A DNA stretch of 64,000 bases from the NCBI RefSeq assembly GCF_001530125.1, contig NZ_LDUG01000025.1, positions 1 to 64,000 of the forward strand. Direction: 5' to 3'. The stretch's first letter is position 1. Each line of letters opens with the position of its first letter. Both the position numbers and the translations under genes were made by a program. The stretch is from Thiobacillus denitrificans (lineage in GTDB: Bacteria > Pseudomonadota > Gammaproteobacteria > Burkholderiales > Thiobacillaceae). Positions 19,784 to 29,267 of this stretch are shown piece after piece. The notes below the pieces were generated by a model. The model did no database searches and was not told the DNA's origin. It saw nothing but the letters and a program-made list of their open reading frames with translations.

Positions 19784-20566
19784 ATGCTCATACATCCGCA
19801 ATTCGACCCCGTCGCCCTCCAGCTTGGTCCCGTCGCCATCCACTGGTACGGCCTCATGTACCTCATCGCCTTCGTGCAGGTCATCCTGCTCGGGCGCTGG
19901 TGCATCGCGCATCGTCCGTGGTCCGGCTGGACCGTGAACATGCTCGACGACGTGCTGTTCTACGGCGTGCTCGGCACCATTCTCGGCGGGCGGCTCGGCT
20001 ACGTGCTGTTCTACAAGCCGATGGAATACCTGGCCCATCCGCTCGACATCTTCAAGCTGTGGGAAGGCGGCATGAGCTTCCACGGCGGCTTTCTCGGCGT
20101 CATCATCGCGATGGCGCTGTTCGCGCACCGCCACAAGCTGCGCTGGCTGGCGGTCACCGACTTCATCGCCCCGCTGGTACCGCTAGGGCTGGCCGCCGGG
20201 CGGCTCGGCAACTTCATCAACGGCGAGTTGTGGGGCCGCGCCACCGACCTGCCGTGGGGCATGGTGTTCCCGCAGGCGGGCGACGGCATTGCGCGCCACC
20301 CCTCGCAGCTGTACCAGTTTGCCGGCGAAGGCGTGCTACTGTTTGCCATCCTGTGGTGGTTTGCGCACAAGCCGCGCCCGGTCGGCGCCGTCTCCGGCGT
20401 GTTCCTCATCGGCTACGGGGCTTTCCGCTTCCTCGCCGAATTCGCCCGCGAACCCGACAGCTTCCTCGGCCTGCTGGGCCTGGGCCTCTCCATGGGGCAA
20501 TGGCTGTCGCTGCCGATGGTCGTTGCCGGCGTGCTGATGGTTCGCTGGGCACAGCGCCAGGCATGA
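19784..20566 (+). CDS. lgt: Prolipoprotein diacylglyceryl transferase
   Basis: A 260-residue inner-membrane enzyme that attaches diacylglycerol to the lipobox cysteine of prolipoproteins. About seven transmembrane segments are seen. The signature HGGFLG is in [21 protein letters not shown], and [25 protein letters not shown] is the second conserved block. The ATG at 19784 is used; a TTG at 19760 would add eight residues. Divergent from ilvD, with VanZ-like gene overlapping its stop. Confidence 0.95.
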   Translation: MLIHPQFDPVALQLGPVAIHWYGLMYLIAFVQVILLGRWCIAHRPWSGWTVNMLDDVLFYGVLGTILGGRLGYVLFYKPMEYLAHPLDIFKLWEGGMSFHGGFLGVIIAMALFAHRHKLRWLAVTDFIAPLVPLGLAAGRLGNFINGELWGRATDLPWGMVFPQAGDGIARHPSQLYQFAGEGVLLFAILWWFAHKPRPVGAVSGVFLIGYGAFRFLAEFAREPDSFLGLLGLGLSMGQWLSLPMVVAGVLMVRWAQRQA

Positions 20567-20967
20567 TCGACCGGGCCTGGCGCCAGATTGACTGGGCGCG
20601 CCTGTGGCGCATGGCCGGCTGGCTCGGCATCGCCATCACCCTGGTGGTCTCGCTGATGCCACCCGCGCTGGGCGACGACAGCGGTCACGCCGACAAGCTC
20701 GTGCATCTGTTCGGCTATGCGCTATTGATGTTCTGGTGGGCGCAGCTCGTTACCCGGCAACGCTGGAAACTCGCCGTTGCGGTGGTGCTGTTCGGCATCG
20801 CCATCGAAGGGCTGCAAGGCCTCACCCCCGACCGCCAGCCCGACCTGCTCGACGCGCTGGCCAACAGCAGTGGCGTCCTGCTCGGCTGGCTCGTCGCACG
20901 TTTCCTGCCCAATCTTCCCCAACACCTCGCCGCTCGCCGCGCGGTACTTCCCGCGCCGCATCGCTAA
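20563..20967 (+). CDS. VanZ-family small membrane protein
   Basis: A 134-residue protein with three or four hydrophobic segments ([65 protein letters not shown]). The motifs [12 protein letters not shown] and EGLQ...[20 protein letters not shown] match the VanZ-like family. Its ATG overlaps the lgt stop (ATGA), so it is co-translated. Role unknown; VanZ itself affects teicoplanin resistance in Gram-positives, but Gram-negative members have no defined job. Confidence 0.82.
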   Translation: MIDRAWRQIDWARLWRMAGWLGIAITLVVSLMPPALGDDSGHADKLVHLFGYALLMFWWAQLVTRQRWKLAVAVVLFGIAIEGLQGLTPDRQPDLLDALANSSGVLLGWLVARFLPNLPQHLAARRAVLPAPHR

Positions 20968-20976
20968 AGCTATAAT
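20948..20976 (+). promoter_or_regulatory. Promoter of tRNA-Ala
   Basis: A consensus -10 TATAAT at 20971-20976 lies 11 bases upstream of the tRNA. A weak -35 (TTCCCG) sits 17 bases further upstream, inside the 3' end of the VanZ-like gene. Confidence 0.6.
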
Positions 20977-20986
20977 TCGCCACGTC

Positions 20987-21062
<76 letters not shown>

Positions 21063-21129
21063 CATACACAAAAACGATGTTGGGCCGAGCCCGACGCACC
21101 TTCACACTGGACAGAGGCCTATACGCGGC

Positions 21130-22767
21130 ATGAGCCAAGAAGGGCAACTGGTCGATAAAAAATCCCTGCGCGCCATCGCCGGCCGAAATCCCGACTGGGA
21201 TGCACTCGCCAAAGACTGCGTCGCCTTTGCCAATGCCCAGGGTGGGCGCTTGCTCATTGGCATTGAAGATGATGCCGACACCCCTGTACCTGACCAGCGT
21301 ATCGATCCCGTATTAGCCGACACCCTGCGGCGCAAAATCAGCGAACGCACCGTAAACGTCACTGTCCTGCCCGACATTCGTCGTGCCGACAACGGCGGCG
21401 AGCTCCTCGAATTGGGCATCCCTCGCGCAATGTCAGTCGCCTCCACCACGGATGGCCGCTATTTTTTGCGTATCTCCGACGTAAGCAAGCCAGTTGTCGG
21501 TGACGATGTCATGCGGCTTGCCTCCGAACGTTCAGCCCTGCCATGGGAAACCCAAACCTCACTGCATGTTCCACGAACCCGGCTTGATGAGCTGAAGCTG
21601 ACTGCTCTAGTGGCTGCCATTCGTGCCTCCGACCGTGTCAAGGACTCAGTCAAGGAAAAATCCGAGCACGAACTGCTCGACCATTACCTGCTCGCACAAG
21701 ACGACTGGCTCACTCATCTTGGTGTGCTGTGCATCGGCAAACGCGAAGACCGCGCCAACCTGGGCACTGCACCAGTCATTCAGTTCATCAAGTACGACGA
21801 ACTTGGTCAAAAGGTCAACAAGCTCACATGGGACGACTTCAGCCTGAACCCGATGGAGCTCATCGAAGCGATATGGCGGGAAGTACCGGATTTCCGTGAG
21901 CGTTACGAACTGCCGGATGGCCTTTACCGCCAGAACGTGCCCGCCTACGACGAGATCGTCGTGCGCGAACTGCTCGTCAATGCACTGGTGCATCGCCCCT
22001 ACACGCAACGGGGCGACATTTTTCTGAACCTGCATCCGGATCGCCTGGAGGTGGTTAACCCTGGTTTGCTGCCGCTGGGCGTAACACCGGCCAACATTCT
22101 CCACACCACCGTTCGGCGCAACGAACACCTGGCCCGCCTGTTCCACGATCTCAAACTGATGGAGCGCGAGGGCAGCGGCTTCGACAAAATTTACGAAGTG
22201 CTGCTTTCGCAGGGGCGCCCGGCTCCCGAACTGGTCGAGGAACACGACCGCGTCCAAGTCACGGTACGCCGGCGCATCCTCAAGCCCGAGGTGATCGACT
22301 TCATCGCCAAGGCCGATCAGACCTACCAGCTCACACAACGCGAGCGCATCGCTTTGGGCCTGCTGGCACAACATGACGCACTGACCGCGCGCGAGTTGGC
22401 CGCCTTGCTTGAGCTGCCCTCGGCAGAAGCCTTGCAGCCCTGGCTGTCGCGCCTCCTCGATTGGAGCATCGTCAAAAGCGCAGGCCGAACTCAGGCAACA
22501 CGCTACTTTATCGAGCCGAGCCTGCTGGACAGCCTCGATTTCTCGGCAACGACCACCCTCAAACGGATCGAGTCACACCGGCTTGCTGCACTCATCCTGG
22601 AGGACGTGGCACGCTACCCCAAAACCAAGATGGGCGACATTCATAAGCGAATTGGCCTGGAAATACCGCGCTCGCGCATCCGGCGAACCGTCGAAGAACT
22701 GGTCGCGTCCGGCAAACTGCTTTCGGAGGGAATACGCAGTGGCACACGCTACACAGTCGCCGGCTGA
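21130..22767 (+). CDS. AlbA_2/Schlafen-type ATP-binding transcriptional regulator-like protein
   Basis: A 545-residue protein of the COG2865 type. The N-terminal AlbA_2-like domain has CVAFANAQGGRLLIGIEDD followed by ISERTVNVTVLPDIRR. A GHKL-like ATPase region follows, with YDEIVVRELLVNALVHRPYTQRGDIFLNLHPDRLEVVNPG and the ER-EGSGFDKIYEVL loop near residue 350. The C-terminal third has winged-helix-like segments (TARELAALLELPSAEAL, ...KMGDIHKRIGLEIPRSRIRRTVEEL). It starts 68 bases after tRNA-Ala. Likely a regulator of the island; the four TTTGGCTCAAA-type motifs just after its stop are possible binding sites. Other members accompany restriction and defence genes. Confidence 0.75.
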   Translation: MSQEGQLVDKKSLRAIAGRNPDWDALAKDCVAFANAQGGRLLIGIEDDADTPVPDQRIDPVLADTLRRKISERTVNVTVLPDIRRADNGGELLELGIPRAMSVASTTDGRYFLRISDVSKPVVGDDVMRLASERSALPWETQTSLHVPRTRLDELKLTALVAAIRASDRVKDSVKEKSEHELLDHYLLAQDDWLTHLGVLCIGKREDRANLGTAPVIQFIKYDELGQKVNKLTWDDFSLNPMELIEAIWREVPDFRERYELPDGLYRQNVPAYDEIVVRELLVNALVHRPYTQRGDIFLNLHPDRLEVVNPGLLPLGVTPANILHTTVRRNEHLARLFHDLKLMEREGSGFDKIYEVLLSQGRPAPELVEEHDRVQVTVRRRILKPEVIDFIAKADQTYQLTQRERIALGLLAQHDALTARELAALLELPSAEALQPWLSRLLDWSIVKSAGRTQATRYFIEPSLLDSLDFSATTTLKRIESHRLAALILEDVARYPKTKMGDIHKRIGLEIPRSRIRRTVEELVASGKLLSEGIRSGTRYTVAG

Positions 22768-22768
22768 C

Positions 22769-22897
22769 TTGGCTCAAACCACGCCCTATCTGGCCCATTT
22801 GAGCCAAACCACCGGCGAAAAGCACCCCAAAAGTCGTCGTAACCCATTGACTCACTTGGGATTCCGCTTTGGCTCAAACAGCCGGCCTGAGCCAAAG
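22769..22897. promoter_or_regulatory. Four operator-like repeats upstream of mod
   Basis: Copies of an 11-base motif occur at 22769-22778 (TTGGCTCAAA), 22798-22808 (TTTGAGCCAAA), 22868-22878 (TTTGGCTCAAA) and 22887-22897 (CTGAGCCAAAG). Orientations alternate forward, reverse, forward, reverse, forming two inverted pairs across a 175-bp gene-free gap between the regulator-like gene and mod. This suggests dimeric regulator binding over the mod promoter; no binding has been shown. Confidence 0.6.
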
Positions 22898-23656
22898 CGC
22901 GCAGAGAAGAACATGTATGTGACCCCCTTTAGCAACTGACCCATGCCGACACTAAACTGGATCGGCAAAGATGCCGTCGTCAAACACCACAAGGATGTGC
23001 CGTTCCGCCTGCTGGAGCCGGTGCCCGAACTGTCCTGCGGCGATGCCGACACGGGAAACCTGATCGTGCAGGGCGACAACCTGCATGCGCTGAAGGCGCT
23101 GCTGCCGCGCTACGCCGGCCAGGTGAAGTGCATCTACATCGACCCGCCATACAACACCGGAAACGAAGGCTGGGCCTACAACGACAACGTAAACAGCCCG
23201 GAAATCCGCCGCTGGCTGGGCGAAGTGGTGGGCAAGGAAGGCGAGACCCTGGACCGCCACGACCGCTGGCTGTGCATGATGTATCCGCGGCTGGTGCTGC
23301 TGAGACAGTTTTTGCGCGATGACGGAGTGATATTGATATCCCTCGATGATGTAGAGGCTGGCCACTTGCGACTGCTTCTGGATGAGGTTTTTTGGATTCA
23401 AAAACCGCATCGCAACGATTGTTTGGAATACAAGAAACACCGACAACAGAATCAAGACGAGGCTTTCACCTGATCACGAACACATATTTGTTTATGGCAA
23501 GTCTGAGCAGGCTGCAATTGAAGGAAGGATCATTGATCGGTCAGATTTTAAGAACCCTGACAATGATTTGCGGGGTCCATACGTAACTGACCCATTGAAG
23601 GGCAAGGCGACGGCAAGCGAGCGCCCTAACCTGCATGATTACAGTATGCAGCAGCC

Positions 23657-23667
23657 TGGGACAGAAC
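23657..23667. repeat. Left target-site duplication of the IS (11 bp)
   Basis: TGGGACAGAAC immediately left of the IS (one extra C at 23668 lies between it and the IR). The same 11 bases occur to the right at 25131-25141. Confidence 0.85.
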
Positions 23668-23668
23668 C

Positions 23669-25130
23669 AATGCTGTTCACTTAGCATGAATCTCATTACA
23701 CTACCCCGGTACGCAGATCATACCGAGGGCGAATCATGGCGGGGAAAGCTGCAGCACTGACAGGACAGGTTCGTGTTTCCGACTATTTGAGCGTGGGACT
23801 TCTCGCCCGTCTGGTTCCGCCCTCACTGGTTGATGAAGCGCTCACCACACACAATCGCCACAGCAAGCGGCAACGAGACCTACCCGCACATGCCGTCGCT
23901 TATTACGTCATGGCGCTCTCCCTCTATCGTGGCGTGAACACCGAAGAAGTCCTGCGCGTCGTCACCGAAGGCATGGATTACCTGGGTGATGCGGCCATCC
24001 GCCGCGAAGTCGGCAAATCGGCTATCAGCGCAGCCCGTACCCGCTTGGGTGCCGACGTCATGCATTATCTTGCCGAGCAGGCTTTGACCCCTTTGGCGCA
24101 ACCTCAGTCGGCGTGCGCTTTTTATCGCGGCTTGAGGATCGTGAGCATCGATGGCACGACGCTGGAAGTGGCCGATGAGGTCGGCAACCGGGAAGCATTC
24201 GGCGTGCCTGGCAGCGGGCAAGGGCAAACGGGCTACCCGCAAATTCGCTGTGTGGGACTGCTGGAGAACGGCACCCACGCCCTCTTCGGCGTGGCGCTGG
24301 GCGGCTACAAAGATTCGGAAGTGAGCTTGGCGCACCTTGCGCTACAGAACCTCAAACCGGGCATGTTGTGTCTGGCGGATCGCGGCTTCTCAGGATACCC
24401 GCTGTGGCAGGCGGCCAGTCAAACCGGCGCACAATTACTCTGGCGCATCATCAAGAATAGAAAGCTGCCCGTACTTGAGCGGTTCAGGGATGGTTCGTAT
24501 TTGAGTCAAATCAGCCCGGCACCGGCAACCCTCAAGAAGATGCGCGACCCAACCGCACCCGCGATGACTGTACGCGTCATTGATTATCACTTGCCCGGCG
24601 TGAGCGACGCCGAGCCAGTGTATCGGCTGATAACCACCTTGCTGGATGTCGAACGCTATCCGGCCGATGAGCTGGCCGCGCTCTACCATGAGCGATGGAG
24701 CATCGAGACCGCATTTGCCGAAATCAAGACCACGCTCAAAGGCGCAGACATTGTGCTGCGTAGCAAAACGCCAGAGTTGGTGCGCCAGGAGTTCTGGGGG
24801 TTGTTGTTAGCCCACCATGTGGTGCGCAAACTGATGCTGGAGGCAGCGCTCTCACGCCAGCGAACGCCTGATACGCTCAGCTTCAAACACAGCCTGTCAT
24901 TGATCCGCCGCAAACTTCCAGACAGCGGCGCCGTTCCCCCCAGAGGGCTTCCAGAAGTGGTGGTTGGCGTTGATTAAAGCCGCAGCCAGCGGCAGGCTGA
25001 CCAGTCCAAAAGGACGATCAAATCCTCGCGTGGTCAAGCGACGAACCAAGCAACATCCGCCGCGCAAGGGCGATGAAATTATGAATATCCGTCAGGATTG
25101 GACACCGGTGATTGTTAAGTGAACAGCATT
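23669..25130 (+). mobile_element. IS4-family insertion sequence
   Basis: A 1462-bp element with terminal inverted repeats: left AATGCTGTTCACTTAGCA, right ends TTAAGTGAACAGCATT. The inward-read ends match over AATGCTGTTCACTTA. It encodes one DDE transposase and sits in mod with an 11-bp target duplication (10 bp if the terminal base is assigned otherwise). Duplications of 10-13 bp are normal for the IS4 subgroup. No exact name can be assigned from sequence alone. Confidence 0.9.
23736..25122 (+). pseudogene. IS4-family transposase with a C-terminal frameshift
   Basis: DDE transposase of the IS4 family. Features: VSIDGTTLEVADE (first D), LCLADRGFSGYPLW (second D), and the YREK-type signature YHERWSIETAFAEIK, which carries the catalytic E. 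The frame as written ends at 24977 with PRGLPEVVVGVD. An alternative frame continues to 25122 as FQKWWLALIKAAASGRLTSPKGR ... WTPVIVK, the tail expected for this family. Removing one C from the C6 run at 24936-24941 restores it. So the protein lacks its normal tail. The catalytic residues are all upstream of the lesion, so activity is uncertain. Confidence 0.85.
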
Positions 25131-25141
25131 TGGGACAGAAC
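25131..25141. repeat. Right target-site duplication of the IS (11 bp)
   Basis: TGGGACAGAAC directly abutting the right inverted repeat; equals the left copy at 23657-23667. Confidence 0.85.
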
Positions 25142-26044
25142 ATGTTTGGAAACCAGATCCCGCCAAGGGATGGATCACTAACAGGGTCGGCTATGAGGCG
25201 CTACTCAAGGAAGACAGGATTTGGTGGCCACCCAACCCCCAAACGGGTTGGCCGAGAAAAAAACGCTTTCTATCCGAAACCCAGGAGCGAATGCCGGCAT
25301 CAACTTTTTGGCCAGAGTTCAAAACACAATCGGGAGCAAGGGAGCTGGACGAGATTCTGGATGAGAGAGTGTTCGCATTTCCAAAACCGACTGCTCTCAT
25401 TCAGCGGGTCATTGGCTATTGCGCCCCCCCGGGATGCTTGGTCCTTGACTCATTTGCAGGGTCTGGAACTACCGGCCACGCCGTGCTTGCAACTAATACC
25501 AAGGACGGTGGCAACCGCCGCTTCATCCTCGTGGAAATGGACGACAACATCGCCCGCACCGTCACCGCAGAGCGGGTCAAACGCGTCGCCACCGGCTACA
25601 CCAACTCCAAAGGCAATGTCATCGAAGCATTGGGCGGCGGCTTCCAGTTCTGCCGCCTGTCTCCTGAGCCGCTGTTCACCGCCGAAGGCCAGATTCGCCC
25701 CGACGTGCGCTTTTCCCAACTGGCCGAGTTCGTCTGGTTTGCCGAAACCGGGACGGGGTACACCGGCCGCGCCGACTCGCCACTGCTAGGCGTGCACGAG
25801 GGCCGCGCGGTCTATCTGCTCTACAACGGCATCCTCAAGGACAAGTCCGTGAGCGGCGGCAACGTGCTCACCGGCCCGGTGTTCGACGTGCTGCCGGTAT
25901 TTGCTGGCCCCAAGGTGATCTACGCCGCCGCCAACCGCATGGGCGCGCGCGCCGCGCGCGAGGGCATCACCTTCAAGCAAACGCCTTACGCGCTGGAGGT
26001 GTAAAGTGGCGATGGTTTTTCGAACGGAAAGCGGGGTCCTTATC

Positions 26045-26251
26045 ATGAGCACGACCGAAGTCATCGAACAGGCACTCAGGCTGAAGGCCGCCGAGCGCTA
26101 TTTGCTTCTCGAACTCCTGCATCAAAGCCTGGACAAGCCAGACCCGGAAATCGATACAGTTTGGCAACAAGAGGCATTGCGACGCTTGAAGGCCTATGAC
26201 GAAGGCCGCCTGGAATGCGTTTCCATGGAAGAGGTATTTCGGGATTTGTGA
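26045..26251 (+). CDS. Addiction-module antitoxin (TIGR02574-type)
   Basis: A 68-residue protein (MSTTEVIEQALRLKAAERYLLLE ... WQQEALRRLKAYDEGRLECVSMEEVFRDL), matching the short antitoxins annotated as putative addiction module component. The helical first half and the C-terminal helix ending in the EEVF motif are typical. The stop overlaps the toxin start by one base. It sits 40 bases after mod and is the first half of a toxin-antitoxin pair embedded within the mod-res operon. Confidence 0.82.
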   Translation: MSTTEVIEQALRLKAAERYLLLELLHQSLDKPDPEIDTVWQQEALRRLKAYDEGRLECVSMEEVFRDL

Positions 26252-26547
26252 TGGAGCTCATTTTCGCCAGACTCGCCCAAGCCGAGATAGACGAAGCCAG
26301 GCGCTATTACGAACGGCAACAACGCGGCTTGGGCGACGAGTTTCTGCGCGAGGCATCGTTGTCCGCCAAGCGTATTCGAGAGCAGCCTCTCGCCTGGCAG
26401 GTTGAAATCGAACCGGTCAGGCGGTTCCTGTTCAACCGATTCCCGTACAAGATGTTGTATGCGATACGCGAGGAGCGCATCGTCGTATTGGCCGTTGCCC
26501 ATCAGCATCGCGACCCCGAATACTGGGTTGACAGGATCGTTGCATGA
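26251..26547 (+). CDS. RelE/ParE-family toxin
   Basis: A 98-residue toxin of the RelE/ParE superfamily: FARLAQAEIDEARRYYERQQRGLGDEFLREA, IEPVRRFLFNRFPYKMLYAIREERIVVLAVAHQHRDPEYWVDR. The YYE and RFPY..LY blocks and the C-terminal HQHRDP are the ParE-like pattern. It is intact, unlike the paralogue between gltB and gltD. Its stop overlaps the res start (ATGA), so toxin and restriction subunit are translationally coupled. Confidence 0.85.
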   Translation: MELIFARLAQAEIDEARRYYERQQRGLGDEFLREASLSAKRIREQPLAWQVEIEPVRRFLFNRFPYKMLYAIREERIVVLAVAHQHRDPEYWVDRIVA

Positions 26548-29267
26548 CCGCGTTTCAGCCCAAAACCTACCAGTCGCAGGTGCTCGAAAGCGTCGAGGCG
26601 TATTTCCAGGCCTGCCACGAACTGCCGTCGCCCTCGATTGCCTACACCGCCACCACCGAACGCCTGTGGGGGCGCGGCCTGGCCTACAACCCGCTGTCGG
26701 GCTTTCCGACCGATATGCCGTATTTCTGCCTGCGCGTGCCCACCGGCGGCGGCAAGACCTGGCTGGCGGCAAAGAGCGTGGCGCTGGTCAACACGCATCT
26801 GCTGCGCGGCGAGCATAGCGTCATCCTGTGGCTGGTGCCCTCGAAGCCGATTCGCGAACAGACGCTGCGCGCCTTGCGGAATCGCCAGCATCCCTACCAC
26901 ACGGCCTTGCGCGAAGCCGGGCCAATCACGGTGATGGATCTGGACGAGGCGAAGAGCGTGACCCGCGCCACGCTGGATACCTCGACCACGGTCATCGTGG
27001 CCACGCGGCAGGCGTTTCAGGTGGAAGACGAGGAATGCCGCAAGGTGTACCAGTCGAGCGGCGCGCTGATGCGCCACTTCGACAACCTCGCGCCGGCCCA
27101 GCGCGACGAGTTGCTGAAAGATGGCCAGGGCGCCGAACAGACCACGCCGTATTCGCTGGCCAATGTGCTGCGCCTGCGCCGGCCGTTTGTGGTCGTCGAC
27201 GAGGCGCACAACAGCCGTACCGAACTGGCGTTCGACATGCTCGCGCGCTTCCGCCCCAGCGGGGTGATGGAGTTGACCGCCACACCCGATCTGGAGCGCA
27301 CCCCGTCGAACGTGCTGCACAGCGTGTCGGCCGCCGAATTGAAGGCAGAGGAGATGATCAAGCTGCCGGTGGTGCTGGAAACCGAACCGAACTGGCAGCA
27401 GTGTCTGGCGGATGCTATCGGGCGCCGCGATGCCCTGCACAAGCTGGCCGACGAAGAGCGCCGTGCGGGCGCGGCCTACCTGCGGCCGATTGTATTGATT
27501 CAAGCCGAGCCGCGCCGGGCTGGCGTCGAGACCCTGGACTTCGAGCGGGTGCGTATTGAACTCATCACCAACCATCACATTCCGGCCGGGGAGATCATCG
27601 TCGCCACGGGCGAGGAAAAGGGGCTGGAAAAGATCGAGGCCGATTACAAGCTGGGCATTGCCGACCCGGCTTGCCCAGTGAAGTTTGTCATCACCCAGAA
27701 GGCACTGGCCGAGGGCTGGGATTGCCCCTTTGCCTATATTCTGGTCAGCATGGCCTCGCTGCATTCGGCCACGTCGGTGGAACAATTGCTCGGGCGGGTG
27801 CTGCGGCAGCCGGGCGCCAGCCATCGGGTAAACCAGCCCCTCAATCAGTCCTATGCCTTCGTGGTGTCGCGCAACTTCGCGGAAACGGCGAGCGCGCTAC
27901 GCGACCGGCTGGTGGCCGGTGCCGGATTCGAACGGCGCGAGGTGACCGAGTTTGTGATCGCCGCCCGTGCCGAGCAGGCACGGTTTGATTTGAATAATGG
28001 CCATGTGGTGTTCCAGCCTGTGCCTGTGTCCTTGAGCGAAAAGCCCGATTTCAAGGCACTGCCAAAAGTCATCAAGGACAAATTGCACTGGGAGCCGAAG
28101 CTCAACACCCTGACCATCAGCGCGCCGCTGACCGAAGAAGAAACGGAAACACTCCAGGCTACGGTGAAGTCCGAAGCCGCAGTTGCGGCGATTGCTGAGG
28201 CGGCCGAAGTCAGTCGCACCACGGCCATCGAGTTTTTCCAGACACCCGCCGAGTTGGGCGAGCGCTTTCGCATTCCGCAACTCGCGCTGCGCGTTCAAGG
28301 CCAAGATGGATTGGAGCAGTTGCAGCTATTCGATGACCCGGAGGTGCTGGATTACCCGTGGGATCTCTCGCCTTTCGATGCTGTCCCGACCGCCGACGAC
28401 CTGGCGGCGATGGGGGCCGGCCTCAAGGTTTCGGAGGGCGGCGAAATCGACGTGGACGACGCCAGCGGCAAGGTCGTTTCACGTTTCCTGCCAGAATTGC
28501 AACGTGACCTGGGGCTGGTGTACCAACCCGAAAACTGGGATGCGGTACGCCTGGCCACCTGGCTGTGCCGCAACCTGCCCGAGCCCTCGCTCACCTATGC
28601 CAGCAAGCAGGCCTTCGTGGCCGCCTGGCTGGCCGAACTGCTGCGCCGGGAGGATTTCACGCTGGCCCGCGCCAATCTGCAAAAATTCCTGATCCGCAAT
28701 CTGATCGAGGCACGCATCCGCGACATGCGCAAGCTGGCAGTGGGCAAAGCCTTTCAACAAACCCTGTTCGGTGACGATGCGGCTTCGCGCGTGGCAGTCA
28801 GCGACATATATGCCTTCGACTTCCAACCGCAGGCCTATGCGCCCAGCCGCGACTACGTTCCAGGAACATCGGAGTTTGGCTACTTCGATTTCCGCAAGCA
28901 CTTCTACGGGCGGATAGGCGATTTCGACAGCAAGGAAGAATTCGAATGCGCCTGCTGGCTGGATACGCAGGCGCAGAAAGGACGACTCCAGTTCTGGGTG
29001 CGTAACCTGGTTCGGCGCGAAGGAAGTTCGTTCTTCCTGCAAAAGGCGGACGGGCGGTTCTACCCGGACTTTCTGTGCCAGCTTCCCAGAAAAGACGACA
29101 TGCCCGGACCGATCCTCGCTGTCGAATACAAGGGTGCCGACCGCTGGTTATCGGCCGAGGATGACCGATTGATTGGTGGGCTGTGGGCCAATCTTTCCGA
29201 GGGGCGCTGCCGATTCGTGATGGTCAAGGACAAGCGCTGGGACTGGATTGAGGAGCATCTGGCGTGA
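26544..29267 (+). CDS. Type III-like restriction endonuclease subunit (Res)
   Basis: A 907-residue SF2 helicase-nuclease. Helicase motifs: Walker A VPTGGGKTWLA (about residue 70), DEAH in VVDEAHNSRTEL, TATPDLERTP, ITQKALAEGWDCP and QLLGRVLRQPGA (motif VI). The C-terminus carries a PD-(D/E)xK nuclease in DGRFYPDFLC ... AVEYKG, preceded by DFDSKEEFECACWLD. Partner mod is broken, so the endonuclease may lack a matching methyltransferase in this strain. The type III pairing is by architecture and context. Intact as written; ATG 26544 overlaps the toxin stop. Confidence 0.9.
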   Translation: MTAFQPKTYQSQVLESVEAYFQACHELPSPSIAYTATTERLWGRGLAYNPLSGFPTDMPYFCLRVPTGGGKTWLAAKSVALVNTHLLRGEHSVILWLVPSKPIREQTLRALRNRQHPYHTALREAGPITVMDLDEAKSVTRATLDTSTTVIVATRQAFQVEDEECRKVYQSSGALMRHFDNLAPAQRDELLKDGQGAEQTTPYSLANVLRLRRPFVVVDEAHNSRTELAFDMLARFRPSGVMELTATPDLERTPSNVLHSVSAAELKAEEMIKLPVVLETEPNWQQCLADAIGRRDALHKLADEERRAGAAYLRPIVLIQAEPRRAGVETLDFERVRIELITNHHIPAGEIIVATGEEKGLEKIEADYKLGIADPACPVKFVITQKALAEGWDCPFAYILVSMASLHSATSVEQLLGRVLRQPGASHRVNQPLNQSYAFVVSRNFAETASALRDRLVAGAGFERREVTEFVIAARAEQARFDLNNGHVVFQPVPVSLSEKPDFKALPKVIKDKLHWEPKLNTLTISAPLTEEETETLQATVKSEAAVAAIAEAAEVSRTTAIEFFQTPAELGERFRIPQLALRVQGQDGLEQLQLFDDPEVLDYPWDLSPFDAVPTADDLAAMGAGLKVSEGGEIDVDDASGKVVSRFLPELQRDLGLVYQPENWDAVRLATWLCRNLPEPSLTYASKQAFVAAWLAELLRREDFTLARANLQKFLIRNLIEARIRDMRKLAVGKAFQQTLFGDDAASRVAVSDIYAFDFQPQAYAPSRDYVPGTSEFGYFDFRKHFYGRIGDFDSKEEFECACWLDTQAQKGRLQFWVRNLVRREGSSFFLQKADGRFYPDFLCQLPRKDDMPGPILAVEYKGADRWLSAEDDRLIGGLWANLSEGRCRFVMVKDKRWDWIEEHLA

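Larger units (their letters stand above)
22943..26004 (+). pseudogene. Type III-like adenine-specific DNA methyltransferase (Mod), split by an IS and frameshifted
   Basis: Modification subunit of a type III-like restriction system. The N-terminal part has GDNLHALKALLPRY, motif IV DPPYNTGNEGWAYND and FLRDDGVILISLDDVE. The distal part has the FAGSGTTGHAVL SAM-binding motif after it, the beta-class order of motifs, then a C-terminal domain FVWFAETGTGYTGR and LPVFAGPKVIY. The frame is broken twice: an extra T in the T6 run at 23388-23393 (removing one T restores LLLDEVFGFKNRIATIVW), and an IS4-family element at 23669-25130. Excising the IS with one 11-bp duplication joins the frame exactly (QQPGTEHVWKPDPAK). 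So the gene was intact before the IS arrived, save perhaps for the T run. As sequenced, no functional methyltransferase can be made. Confidence 0.87.
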
